Shown here piece by piece: positions 1 through 8,051 of a stretch of 47,362 nucleotides of DNA (position 1 is the first letter of the stretch; each line of letters starts with the position of its first letter). The notes under the pieces are model-generated. The model saw only the letters and a list, made by a program, of their open reading frames with translations. It was not told the DNA's origin and made no database searches. Both the position numbers and the translations under genes were made by a program. This DNA comes from a bacterium (lineage in GTDB: Bacteria; SZUA-182; DTGQ01). The DNA lies in contig JAILZY010000021.1 of the NCBI GenBank assembly GCA_023512255.1, positions 1 to 47,362 of the forward strand, read 5' to 3'.

Positions 1-76
1 TTGATTTTAATGGATTGGCTATTAGAGATAATTTTCAAGGATTTCAAGGCGTTAAGAAATTTCTGCAAAAGTGTAG
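1..76 (-). repeat. Family-1 TIR element, copy truncated by window edge
   Basis: The reverse complement starts CTACACTTTTGCAGAAATTT and matches the left part of the elements at 36677-36783 and 46033-46141, including the central run around CCTTGAAATCCTTGAAA and a following AAAATCAA. The other end is cut off by the window boundary. It lies downstream of nuoN. It looks like a small non-autonomous (MITE-like) element; mobility is inferred only. Confidence 0.7.
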
Positions 77-114
77 ATATTTAAAGTCTAACAGAATACT
101 GGGAGTCGATGGCC

Positions 115-1605
115 TTACAGCCACAGCCCGGTTTTCAGAGCAACGGCGGCTGCTTTGGCTAGTTCGATAAACGGCTGCGGATAGGTGGCAATGATGATGG
201 TTAGAGCCAGGGAAATTACTACTGCTAGTCGCATAAGGCAAGGGATGTTGTTCAGGCCATCAGCTGCGGGATCTGCGGGCCGCCGGGCTTGTTTGTCCTG
301 CTGGTTGCCGATCTCCTGATCTCCATAGACATACCGCAACACATTGATATAGTAGTAAACAGAGATGATTGAATTGATAATGCCGATTACGGCCAACCAG
401 GTCATTCCTCCATTGACGACCGAGGCGAAAAGATTAAATTTCCCCCAAAAACCTGGCGTTGGAGGAATTCCGATCATGGAGATCATAAAAACCGCTACCG
501 AAAGAGACATAAGCGGAGACCTCTTTGATAAGCCTGCCAATCCCTGAATCTGGTGATCTTCCCCCCGCATGACCGAGGCAATCACAGCAAAGGTTCCAAT
601 ATTGACAATCCCATAAATCATCAAATAAAAAATGGCTGCACTCACCGCCATCTGATCAGCTATGGCAAAGGCCATCAGAATGTATCCCACATGAGCTACG
701 CTGGAGAAGCCGAGCATCCGTTTGATGTTAGTTTGAGAGAGAGCCACGATATTGCCTACGGACATACTCAGGATAGAGAGAATAATAAATAGGGTCCGCC
801 ACTGGGCAATCAGAGGGCTAAAGGCTATGGTCAAGAGGCGGATCAAGGCGGCAAATCCAGCTACCTTGGGAGCGGTAGCCAGGAAGGATGTTACCGGAGT
901 CGGTGCTCCCTCATAGGTATCCGGCACCCAGAAATGAAAAGGCACTGCAGCAACCTTAAAGGCAAAGCCGGCAAAGATGAAGATCATGGCTATAAGTAGT
1001 ATGGGATTTTCGTGCAGGTCAAGGGAGGTTAATTGTCGGGCAATACCCTCAAAGTTAGCCGCGGCTGTAAATCCATAGATAAAGGTCATGCCATACAGCA
1101 TAACTACCGAAGCCAACATGCCAAGCATCAAATATTTGTAGGCAGCCTCGTTTGAGCGGGCGTCATTTTTATCGATTCCAGACAAAATATAAAGTGGGAT
1201 ACTGGTCAATTGCAGGCTAAGAAAGAAGCTGATAAAGTTGTCGGCTGAAACCATAAACATCATCCCGACAACGGAAAAGAGAATTAGGCAGTAGTATTCC
1301 CCCTTGCGGCTGATGATTGTCTTGAAATAGTCAACCGAAAGCAGGATAACCAGCCCGGTGCTTACCAAGAGAATGATTTTAATCACATGGCCGAAAGTAT
1401 CAATGGTTAGAAGCCCCCAGGAGGAGGCTTGCTGCCCCAAAGCAAACATGCGGACCAGTTGGGCGATAGCCAGGATGACACCTGCTTCGGCCGCAAAGCC
1501 AAGAAGTTTCTTTTGCTTCTCCTGCTGCAGGATAAGATCTAGAATCAAAATGGCCGTAGCCGTCAGGAAAACAATGATTTCGGGTATAATCAGGGTAAAC
1601 TCCAT
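115..1605 (-). CDS. nuoN: NADH-quinone oxidoreductase subunit N
   Basis: Membrane-arm, antiporter-like subunit of respiratory complex I, which couples quinone reduction to proton (or Na+) translocation across the inner membrane. The 496-aa product is almost entirely hydrophobic, with about 14 predicted helices. It carries the family signature HFWVPDTYEGAPTPVT followed by APKVAGFAAL, which contains the channel lysine. Length is normal for NuoN (about 480-500). It is the last gene of the minus-strand nuo operon, 90 nt after nuoM. Identification is from motifs and operon position; NuoL and NuoM are related but differ in these motifs. Confidence 0.96.
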   Translation of the reverse strand: MEFTLIIPEIIVFLTATAILILDLILQQEKQKKLLGFAAEAGVILAIAQLVRMFALGQQASSWGLLTIDTFGHVIKIILLVSTGLVILLSVDYFKTIISRKGEYYCLILFSVVGMMFMVSADNFISFFLSLQLTSIPLYILSGIDKNDARSNEAAYKYLMLGMLASVVMLYGMTFIYGFTAAANFEGIARQLTSLDLHENPILLIAMIFIFAGFAFKVAAVPFHFWVPDTYEGAPTPVTSFLATAPKVAGFAALIRLLTIAFSPLIAQWRTLFIILSILSMSVGNIVALSQTNIKRMLGFSSVAHVGYILMAFAIADQMAVSAAIFYLMIYGIVNIGTFAVIASVMRGEDHQIQGLAGLSKRSPLMSLSVAVFMISMIGIPPTPGFWGKFNLFASVVNGGMTWLAVIGIINSIISVYYYINVLRYVYGDQEIGNQQDKQARRPADPAADGLNNIPCLMRLAVVISLALTIIIATYPQPFIELAKAAAVALKTGLWL

Positions 1606-1695
1606 ACCTTATGCCTCATGTCTGCTTGGTTTATTCCGGTGGTCAAAATAGCCCTAAGATTTTTATTTACTCAAAATTTTTATTTATTAATGCAA

Positions 1696-3177
1696 TCATG
1701 GCAATTGCATCCTAGCTATGAATTGAGCAACATAGTTCTGTGAAGTTAAGAGCAGCAATTTGGGATAGCAGCCTAGCAGGATGATAATAATTGATAAAGA
1801 AATCAGAGAAAAAATAAGCTTTTTATTGTAGTCTGCCACTACCTGAAGAGTCTCTGTCTGATTTGGACCGCTTCCTTGAGTTCCTCGGAAGGAGATCTTC
1901 GGTAGCATGGAAAAAATATACCCAGCCATGATGATTGTCCCAATCATGGCTATTATCCCGAAAATAACTTTGGCCTGAAAGGCCCCTGACAGAATGTAGA
2001 GCTCGGCAATGAAGCTGCTCATGCCTGGTAGCCCGAAAGAGGCCAGGATAAAGAGCCACAAAAGCATGGCTCCGGTCGGGATATAGTGAACAATCAGACG
2101 AAGCTTCCTGATTTCAATCGTGCCCAGAGTATCCTGAATCAGGCTGATAACCATGAAAATGGAGCCAGCAATGATACCATGATTGAACATATGGAAAATG
2201 GACCCCTCAAGGCCCAAAGGATTCAAGACCCCAACTCCAAGCATAATCAACCCCATATGCCCCAGGCTTGAGTAAGCGAACATCCGCTTAAGATCCTTTT
2301 GGACAGCCGCGCACAGATTAGCATAAATAATGGTGATGACGGCCAGAATGCAAACCAGCCAACTGAGCTGAGCACTCCCCTGAGGAACCAGGCTGTATCC
2401 GACCCGGATAAAGCCGTAGACCCCCATTTTGGCCATCAGCCCTGAGAGGAGAACGGTAACCGAATCAGGCGCCTCAACATAAGCATCTGGCTGCCAGCTA
2501 TGGAAGGGGAAAAGGGGCACTTTGATAGCCAGGCCGATCAGGAGGAAAAAGAAGATGAGGTGTTGGAATTCGGGTGAAAGCCGAGCCGAGAGAAGAGCCG
2601 GAATACTGAATGTATGCAAATTAGCCTTGGCATATATAGCCAGGATGGCAATCAGGAGAATGAGGCTACCAAGAAGCGTATACATCAGAAACTTAAGGCT
2701 CGCCTTTCGTCGGTTAGGGCCACCCCAAATGCTGATGAGAAAATAGCCCGGCACCAGAACTACTTCCCAGAAGATATAAAAGAGAATCAGGTCTAGGGAA
2801 AGAAACACTCCCACAAGTCCAAACTCTACAACCAGAAGGCAAAAGTAAAATGCTGCCGGGCGCTCCTTCTGCTGGGGCATAGCCAGAACCACCAAGAAGC
2901 TCAGCAGGCTTACCAGAAGCAGCAGCCCCAAATTGAGCCCATCTAGGCCAAGAAAGTAGGAGATTCCAAGCTCCTTGATCCAGAGCACATTTTCTACAAA
3001 CTGATACCCCTGATCAGGCTGAAAATGAAAGACAAGGTATGCACAAAGCGCCAGCGGGATGCCGGAGCCAAGTAAAGCAGCCGCTTTGGCCGCTCTCTCC
3101 CGCGACGGCAGGAAAAGTATCAAGACCATACCAAGAACTGGAGCCCAAAGTATGCATGAAAGTATAGGCAGTGACAA
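1696..3177 (-). CDS. nuoM: NADH-quinone oxidoreductase subunit M
   Basis: Second antiporter-like membrane subunit of complex I. The 493-aa, polytopic product has FWEVVLVPGYFLISIWGG (the conserved transmembrane glutamate), HSWQPDAYVEAPDSVTVLLS and GLMAKMGVYGFIR (the channel lysine), which fit NuoM rather than NuoL. Its size is also NuoM-like; NuoL is normally above 600 aa. It begins only 10 nt after the nuoK stop, so there is no room for the nuoL that usually sits between them. Start ATG at 3175-3177. Confidence 0.95.
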   Translation of the reverse strand: MSLPILSCILWAPVLGMVLILFLPSRERAAKAAALLGSGIPLALCAYLVFHFQPDQGYQFVENVLWIKELGISYFLGLDGLNLGLLLLVSLLSFLVVLAMPQQKERPAAFYFCLLVVEFGLVGVFLSLDLILFYIFWEVVLVPGYFLISIWGGPNRRKASLKFLMYTLLGSLILLIAILAIYAKANLHTFSIPALLSARLSPEFQHLIFFFLLIGLAIKVPLFPFHSWQPDAYVEAPDSVTVLLSGLMAKMGVYGFIRVGYSLVPQGSAQLSWLVCILAVITIIYANLCAAVQKDLKRMFAYSSLGHMGLIMLGVGVLNPLGLEGSIFHMFNHGIIAGSIFMVISLIQDTLGTIEIRKLRLIVHYIPTGAMLLWLFILASFGLPGMSSFIAELYILSGAFQAKVIFGIIAMIGTIIMAGYIFSMLPKISFRGTQGSGPNQTETLQVVADYNKKLIFSLISLSIIIILLGCYPKLLLLTSQNYVAQFIARMQLP

Positions 3178-3187
3178 TTTCTTTCTC

Positions 3188-3496
3188 CTACCATTTCAAA
3201 AAATCTATTTGATCAATGTTAATCGTATTTCGAAGCCGATAGAGATTTAAAATAATAGCCAGCCCCACCCCGATCTCCCCTGCTCCTACGGCAATAGCGA
3301 ACAGGGAAAACATCTGCCCGATCGGATCATCCCCCCTGAGGTAGGCCGAAAAGGCGACCAGGTTAATATTTACGGCGTTCAGCATAAGCTCGATGGACAC
3401 GAGAATCATGATCGAATTTCTTCTGGCCAGCACCCCATAGACGCCGATACAAAAGAGCATGGCTGAAAATATTAAATAGTAGGTAAGTGGAATCAT
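3188..3496 (-). CDS. nuoK: NADH-quinone oxidoreductase subunit K
   Basis: Small membrane subunit of complex I that forms part of the proton path between the quinone site and the antiporter-like subunits. The 102-aa product has three predicted helices. SIELMLNAVNINLVAFS carries the conserved membrane glutamate, and a second acidic residue lies in helix 3 (AVGAGEIGVGLAI). Length matches the family (about 100). It is directly followed by nuoM rather than nuoL. Confidence 0.96.
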   Translation of the reverse strand: MIPLTYYLIFSAMLFCIGVYGVLARRNSIMILVSIELMLNAVNINLVAFSAYLRGDDPIGQMFSLFAIAVGAGEIGVGLAIILNLYRLRNTINIDQIDFLKW

Positions 3497-3504
3497 GGTC
3501 TTTC

Positions 3505-3536
3505 CTTACTCCTCATCATGCTTACTCCTCATCATC
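3505..3536. repeat. 16-bp tandem duplication at nuoJ 3' end
   Basis: CTTACTCCTCATCATG at 3505-3520 is immediately repeated (15 of 16 identical) at 3521-3536. One copy forms the nuoJ stop region and the other the nuoJ-nuoK spacer. It is one of many short tandem duplications at gene ends in this window. Confidence 0.9.
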
Positions 3537-4031
3537 AGTATCCTCTCTTCCTTTGACTCCGATAACTACAGCTCCGATCAGAGCAACCAGGAGGATGACC
3601 GAGACGATCTCAAAAGGGAGAACATAGTCAGCAAACATAGATTTGCCAATAACTTCTGGGGTCATGACCCTTGAGGGCTCAACCTTAAGCGGCCATTTGG
3701 CTTGAAAAATGCTAAATGACAATAGCCCAAACAAAACAACCGCCGTAATGAAGGCCGGAACACGCCTAGGATGATCAAGCGCCCGGATCACTCCCTTGGC
3801 TGGCTTGGTGAGCATCAGGGCAAACAGTAGCATAATGGACACCCCGCCAGCATAGACCAGAACCTGCACTCCGGCCATAAATTCAGCATACAGAAGAAGA
3901 TAAATCCCGGCAATACCCAACAGGGCCAGAACATGGGAATAGATGCTGCGGGCAATATTATCGGCTGAAACCATAATAATTCCCGCCACGGTAGTGATAG
4001 CGGCTAACACGAAAAAAATGACCAGTTGCAT
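3522..4031 (-). CDS. nuoJ: NADH-quinone oxidoreductase subunit J
   Basis: Membrane subunit of complex I next to NuoK and NuoA. The 169-aa product has five predicted helices. The motif region ALLGIAGIYLLLYAEFMAGV and QVLVYAGGVSIMLLFALML is typical of NuoJ/ND6. It ends in a short acidic tail (GREDTDDEE) that overlaps a tandemly duplicated DNA segment. Gene order I-J-K is canonical, with 12 nt between nuoI and nuoJ. Confidence 0.95.
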   Translation of the reverse strand: MQLVIFFVLAAITTVAGIIMVSADNIARSIYSHVLALLGIAGIYLLLYAEFMAGVQVLVYAGGVSIMLLFALMLTKPAKGVIRALDHPRRVPAFITAVVLFGLLSFSIFQAKWPLKVEPSRVMTPEVIGKSMFADYVLPFEIVSVILLVALIGAVVIGVKGREDTDDEE

Positions 4032-4043
4032 AATGGTTCCCGT

Positions 4044-4457
4044 TTATCTATCGACGACAATTCTATCAATGGTGTAGATCAGATCGTTTTTGTTATAGGT
4101 AGCCAGCTCATACTCGTGAGTCATAATCAGGGCTCCGAAAGGACAGGCTTCAACACAATAGCCGCAGTACATGCAGCGGCTGATATCAATGGTGTACTCT
4201 TTGGGGAATTTCTTTTTTTCCCCTTTTTCTGGATCCCCTGTGCCCGGGACAATATGGATTAGATTATCTGGGCAGGCCTTGGCGCACAGACCGCAGGCTA
4301 CACACTTTAGCTCGCCGGTCTCTCGGCTGCGGACCAGTCCAACCCTCCCCCGAAACCGCTCCTTGAGCACCGGCTTTTCCTTCGGATACTGCCGGGTAAT
4401 CGGCTTGTCAAACAGATGACTTATAGTAAGCCGCATTCCGGTTAAAATTCCTTTCAT
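4044..4457 (-). CDS. nuoI: NADH-quinone oxidoreductase subunit I (2x[4Fe-4S])
   Basis: Peripheral-arm ferredoxin-like subunit that carries clusters N6a and N6b and passes electrons to N2 in NuoB. The 137-aa product has two complete 4Fe-4S motifs, CVACGLCAKACP (about residues 52-62) and CMYCGYCVEACP (about 95-105). It is a little short compared with 150-180-aa homologues but both clusters are intact. It lies between nuoH and nuoJ in the operon. All eight cysteines are encoded by normal Cys codons, unlike the tandem Cys site of NuoB. Confidence 0.95.
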   Translation of the reverse strand: MKGILTGMRLTISHLFDKPITRQYPKEKPVLKERFRGRVGLVRSRETGELKCVACGLCAKACPDNLIHIVPGTGDPEKGEKKKFPKEYTIDISRCMYCGYCVEACPFGALIMTHEYELATYNKNDLIYTIDRIVVDR

Positions 4458-4491
4458 TACTCTCTACTCCTTTTTCTTGGCCCTGGCACTA

Positions 4492-5466
4492 TCAATACAC
4501 TTTAAGCATAATCAGCAAACCGGTAATCACTACGTTAATCAGCGCGGCTGGCATCAAGACCTTCCAGCCCAAAGACATCAGCTGATCCGCCCTGACCCTT
4601 GGCAAGGTAGCCCTCGTCCAGAACAGGATGAAAATTAAGCTAAAAGTTTTCAAGAAAAACCAAACCAACCCCGGCAAAACCGGCGGCCCATACCATCCTC
4701 CCAGAAAAAGGGTCGTACAGATGGAGGTCAGGGTAAACAGGCCGACATATTCGGCCATGAGCAGTAGAGCAAATCGCATCCCAGAATATTCGACGTGAAA
4801 GCCGGCCACTAGCTCTGACTCTGCCTCGGGCAGATCAAAGGGTACACGGCAGATCTCCGCATTCAGAGCAATAAAAAATATAATAAAGGCCAGTGGCTGT
4901 TTGAAGATATACCAGCGAAAGATATTCCAGTTGCAGCTTTGAGCCTGGGCAATACTATTTAAATTTAAGGTTCCAGCCATCATGACTACAGCCAGGACCG
5001 ACAACCCCATAGGCAGCTCATAGCTGACGAATTGGCCGATTGAGCGCATACAGCCAAGGAGAGAATATTTATTATGAGATGACCAGCCAGCCATCATATA
5101 GCCAATGGTTGAGATGGACAGGACAGCCATGACATAGAAAATGCCCATATTTAGGTCAGCAGCCTTGATGGTGGCAGTAAAGGGTATAACGGCCATGACC
5201 ATAAAGGCTGGAATGAAGACAATGAAGGGCGCGGTCTTATAGAGAATCACATCAACCCCCTCAGGTACACTCATCTCCTTGACCACCATCTTCATGGCAT
5301 CGGCAATAGGCTGAAGCAGGCCATGATATCCGGTTCTCATCGGCCCAAGCCGAAACTGAAAATGAGCCAGGGCCTTTCGCTCAAGCCACATGCTGGCCAG
5401 CAGAATGATCAGGATTCCGATCAGCATCCCCAAGGCCACGAGAAATTGAGAGCCAAGACTTAGCAT
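4492..5466 (-). CDS. nuoH: NADH-quinone oxidoreductase subunit H
   Basis: Membrane subunit at the junction of the arms that builds the quinone-access chamber. The 324-aa product has about eight helices and the signatures WLERKALAHFQFRLGP and EICRVPFDLPEAESELVAGF, the latter being the conserved acidic loop facing the quinone site. Length is normal (about 320-340). It begins 3 nt after the nuoD stop, so translational coupling is likely. Confidence 0.96.
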   Translation of the reverse strand: MLSLGSQFLVALGMLIGILIILLASMWLERKALAHFQFRLGPMRTGYHGLLQPIADAMKMVVKEMSVPEGVDVILYKTAPFIVFIPAFMVMAVIPFTATIKAADLNMGIFYVMAVLSISTIGYMMAGWSSHNKYSLLGCMRSIGQFVSYELPMGLSVLAVVMMAGTLNLNSIAQAQSCNWNIFRWYIFKQPLAFIIFFIALNAEICRVPFDLPEAESELVAGFHVEYSGMRFALLLMAEYVGLFTLTSICTTLFLGGWYGPPVLPGLVWFFLKTFSLIFILFWTRATLPRVRADQLMSLGWKVLMPAALINVVITGLLIMLKVY

Positions 5467-5469
5467 AAT

Positions 5470-6564
5470 TTACCGATCAACCTCCCCCATGCAGATATCC
5501 ACCGTGCTGAAGGTGGCGATCACATCAGCCACCAGCCCACCGGGCAGGACATACTGAAGCATTTGCAGATTCACAAAAGCCGGGCTACGAAACTTAATCC
5601 GGTAGGGGCTTTTCTCCCCCTTGCCGATGATATACACTCCCTGCTCCCCGACCGAAGTTTCGGTTCTAAAGTAGCCCTCACCATCAATTTTGATTACCTT
5701 GGGGACCTTGGCACAAATCTCACCTTCTGGCATCCGCTCAATAGCCTGCCGAACGATGCTGTTTGACTCCCGCAACTCCTTCATTCTAATCTTATAGCGA
5801 TCGAAATTATCCCCACAGGTCCCAACTGGAATGGAAAAGGTGAAATCCTCATAAGAGGAATAAGGCTCGACTTTGCGGATATCATAGGCCACCCCTGTGC
5901 TCCGCAGGATCGGCCCGGTGATGCCAAGGTTAATGGCTAGCTCTTTTGACAGGATGCCGATACCCTTCATTCTGGCCAGGAAGATCTCATTCCCTGACAG
6001 GAGCTCTTCGTATTCATCAACAATTTTGGGCACCTGATCGGTGAAGGCGTAAATCCGCTCTAGGATTCCCTCGGGCAGATCCTCTTTCAGCCCGCCGATT
6101 CGCAGGTAATTAAAGGTCAGCCTAGCACCTGCTATTTCCTCAAAGAAGTCTAAAATAGTCTCCCTATCCTTGAAGGAATAGAAGAAAGGAGTCAGCGCGC
6201 CAAGGTCCATCCCCAGAGCGCCAAAAAAGATCATATGATTTTGCATCCTTGACATCTCGGCCAGCATAACCCGAATATACTGGGCTCTCTTTGGAACCTC
6301 GATCCCAAGGAGGCTCTCGACAGCCAGACAATAGGTCAGCTCATTCTGAAAGGCATTAGCATAATGCAGACGGTCAGTAAGGGAGATGATCTGAGGGTAG
6401 GTTCGCATCTCGGCTAATTTTTCAAGGCCGCGATGCAGATAGCCAAGATGAGGCTGGCACTTTACCACCCGCTCACCATCTAGCTCCAGCATCATTCGAA
6501 AAACGCCGTGGGTGCTGGGATGCTGGGGGCCCATGTTTAAAAACTGTGTTGTCTTAATCGCCAT
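5470..6564 (-). CDS. nuoD: NADH-quinone oxidoreductase subunit D (49 kDa)
   Basis: Hydrogenase-large-subunit-like core protein that, together with NuoB, forms the quinone-reduction site beside cluster N2. The 364-aa product starts at ATG 6562-6564 with MGPQHPSTHGVFRMMLELDG, and continues with HLGYLHRGLEKLAE and a C-terminal VLPGGLVADVIATFSTVDIC. The quinone-site His of HPSTHG is present. No [NiFe] cysteine motifs are seen, as expected for NuoD. It is a separate gene, not a nuoCD fusion. Confidence 0.96.
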   Translation of the reverse strand: MAIKTTQFLNMGPQHPSTHGVFRMMLELDGERVVKCQPHLGYLHRGLEKLAEMRTYPQIISLTDRLHYANAFQNELTYCLAVESLLGIEVPKRAQYIRVMLAEMSRMQNHMIFFGALGMDLGALTPFFYSFKDRETILDFFEEIAGARLTFNYLRIGGLKEDLPEGILERIYAFTDQVPKIVDEYEELLSGNEIFLARMKGIGILSKELAINLGITGPILRSTGVAYDIRKVEPYSSYEDFTFSIPVGTCGDNFDRYKIRMKELRESNSIVRQAIERMPEGEICAKVPKVIKIDGEGYFRTETSVGEQGVYIIGKGEKSPYRIKFRSPAFVNLQMLQYVLPGGLVADVIATFSTVDICMGEVDR

Positions 6565-6653
6565 GTGCTCCTCATTAAAAGCTCAAAATAGGCTAGCTAG
6601 CGCAGGAACTAGCCGAAGGCTTTCTCTTGACCAGAGAGGGTCTAATTGCCTTC

Positions 6654-6701
6654 TTACTCTACTCTGGTGCAGACCATTTACTCTACTCTGGTGCAGACCA
6701 T
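6654..6701. repeat. 24-bp perfect tandem duplication at nuoC stop
   Basis: A 24-bp unit (ends GGTGCAGACCAT on the plus strand) occurs at 6654-6677 and again at 6678-6701. The second copy encodes the last residues and TAG stop of nuoC; the first lies outside the gene, so the tail of nuoC has been duplicated into the nuoC-nuoD spacer. Confidence 0.95.
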
Positions 6702-7240
6702 GAAAAATCCTTCCTCAATGGATAGCCTTGAAAATCATCCAGCAGCAAAAGGTGCCTAGGATCTGGATGCCCTTCGAAGATAATACCAAACATCTCGGCA
6801 GCTTCTCGCTCATGCCAGTCCGCACCCTTATAGACAGGGTATAGGGAAGGCACCTTGGGCATGTGGCGAGGCAATTTAACCTTGACCGTAATTTTATGGT
6901 TTCTGCTGATCGAGCAAAGGTGATAGACCACTTCCAGATGCTCCCCCTGATCAACCCCACACAGGCAGCGAGGATGATCGAAGGCAAGCTCTGAGTCTTT
7001 GAGAAAGCGGCCAACCTCAAGGAGATTAGCCGCTGACACCCAGATGACTAACTCCTTATTGATTACCTGAGTCTCTTCGATCACCGACCCAAACCGCTTG
7101 AGCAGAATGCTCTTTATGGCTTCAGGATCAAGCGGCTTTCCCGAACCGACCAAGCACTCCTTGGGGTTCTCCTTTGGATTATTCTCCTTGGGCTTAGATG
7201 ACATCGGACTGTTATGTGCTTGACCATGATCCTTCATCAA
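6683..7240 (-). CDS. nuoC: NADH-quinone oxidoreductase subunit C (30 kDa)
   Basis: Peripheral-arm structural subunit that contacts NuoD and NuoB. The 185-aa product carries the 30-kDa signature [19 protein letters not shown] followed by RHLLLLDD and GYPLRKDF. The first 30 or so residues are a Pro/Asn/Lys-rich extension ([14 protein letters not shown]) with no family counterpart that I recognise, so a start further downstream is possible. ATG at 7238-7240 overlaps the nuoB stop by 4 nt, which supports translation of the downstream half of nuoB. Confidence 0.93.
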   Translation of the reverse strand: MMKDHGQAHNSPMSSKPKENNPKENPKECLVGSGKPLDPEAIKSILLKRFGSVIEETQVINKELVIWVSAANLLEVGRFLKDSELAFDHPRCLCGVDQGEHLEVVYHLCSISRNHKITVKVKLPRHMPKVPSLYPVYKGADWHEREAAEMFGIIFEGHPDPRHLLLLDDFQGYPLRKDFSWSAPE

Positions 7241-7854
7241 TCTTTGATTCCCCAGGCCGAGCGAAAGGCACGCTTGGCCTCATTCATGATTTTTTCCTGT
7301 AACTTTACTACCCCGTTCATCAAGGCTTCAGGCCTCGGCGGGCAGCCCGGAACATAGACATCGACCGGCAAAACCTTATCAATGCCGGGCAAGACATTGT
7401 AAGACTTGCGAAACGGCCCTCCGCTGTTGGCACAACTGCCCAGCGAGATCACCCACTTGGGCTCCGGCATCATCCCATAGAGCCGCTTGACTACCGGCAG
7501 CATTTTGTAGGTAATGGTTCCGGCGACAATCATCAAGTCTGCCTGCTTGGGAGTAGCTCTCGGCAGCATACCGCTCCGCTCATTGAAATCGTAGGTGGCT
7601 GAACCCGCAGCCAGCATCTCAATGGCGCATCAGGCCGTGCCAAAGACAAGCATGAAGAGGGAGGATTTTCTGGCCCACCCTCGAACTAGCTCCAGGGTTC
7701 CGGTTATGATATTGAAATCCCTCTCTGTCATCCTATCTATCGCCACCGGCGTTAGATCTAAGGTGATTTTTGGCTGCCCAGGCTGCTGCTGATCCATGAT
7801 TGTTGACTGCTCAGGCACTGTTAACTGCTCAGGCTGCTGATCCATACGCTTCAC
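7237..7854 (-). CDS. nuoB: NADH-quinone oxidoreductase subunit B, probable selenoprotein (in-frame TGA at 7630-7632)
   Basis: Subunit carrying cluster N2, the last Fe-S cluster before quinone. Seen: an open 205-codon frame interrupted by a single TGA as codon 75. Flanking residues are LFMLVFGTA, then TGA, then [10 protein letters not shown], which aligns with the family motif FGLACCAIEM, so TGA occupies the first of two tandem cluster-ligating cysteines. The other ligands are present: C76, C141 ([10 protein letters not shown]) and C171 (VPGCPPRP), with spacing close to E. coli C63/C64/C129/C158. There is no frameshift, and the downstream half is fully conserved and overlaps nuoC by 4 nt. A SECIS-like hairpin starts about 17 nt after the TGA. 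I infer Sec insertion. The alternatives are a nonsense mutation or a base-call error (TGC or TGT to TGA). Two split ORFs (7630-7854 and 7237-7617) would result without recoding. Confidence 0.85.
7596..7613 (-). promoter_or_regulatory. Candidate bacterial SECIS hairpin in nuoB
   Basis: On the nuoB mRNA strand, TGGCTG pairs with CAGCCA (six perfect base pairs) around the six-base loop CGGGTT. The stem begins 17 nt after the TGA codon. Known bacterial SECIS elements have a short stem-loop roughly 16-37 nt downstream of UGA with a G within the first two loop bases; the second loop base here is G, followed by GG and T as in the GGU loop of E. coli fdhF. It is a short hairpin, so chance cannot be excluded without comparison to homologues. 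Confidence 0.65.
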
Positions 7855-7925
7855 CCTTATCGTTAATATTTATTTATCGTTATATTTATTATTTGTGGTT
7901 TTATTGTTGTCTGCCGCCCAAATTG

Positions 7926-7987
7926 CACATTTTTTCAGCCAGATAGCCGATTAATTCACATTTTGTTAGCCAGATAGCTGGTTAATT
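7926..7987. repeat. Imperfect 31-bp tandem duplication between nuoA and nuoB
   Basis: The unit starting CACATTTT and ending GTTAATT or GATTAATT occurs at 7926-7956 and 7957-7987 with 4 or so mismatches. It lies in the unusually long (197-nt) AT-rich nuoA-nuoB spacer, the largest gap in this otherwise tightly packed operon. No gene is visible in the spacer. Confidence 0.85.
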
Positions 7988-8051
7988 AGTGATATCGTAA
8001 CTGCCAGTTAAGTTTTATTGATACCACACCATCTGCTCTTTCTTGAGCTAC

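Noticed and set aside
7630-7632. Genome-wide reassignment of TGA to an amino acid
   Set aside because: TGA ends purE (27858-27860), tsaC (28564-28566) and the 2276-aa gene (24509-24511) at the expected places.
7237-7854. nuoB as two separate genes or a pseudogene
   Set aside because: Both halves are one family domain in one frame, the break is a single TGA on a functional Cys codon, no other lesion is present, and the operon is otherwise intact.
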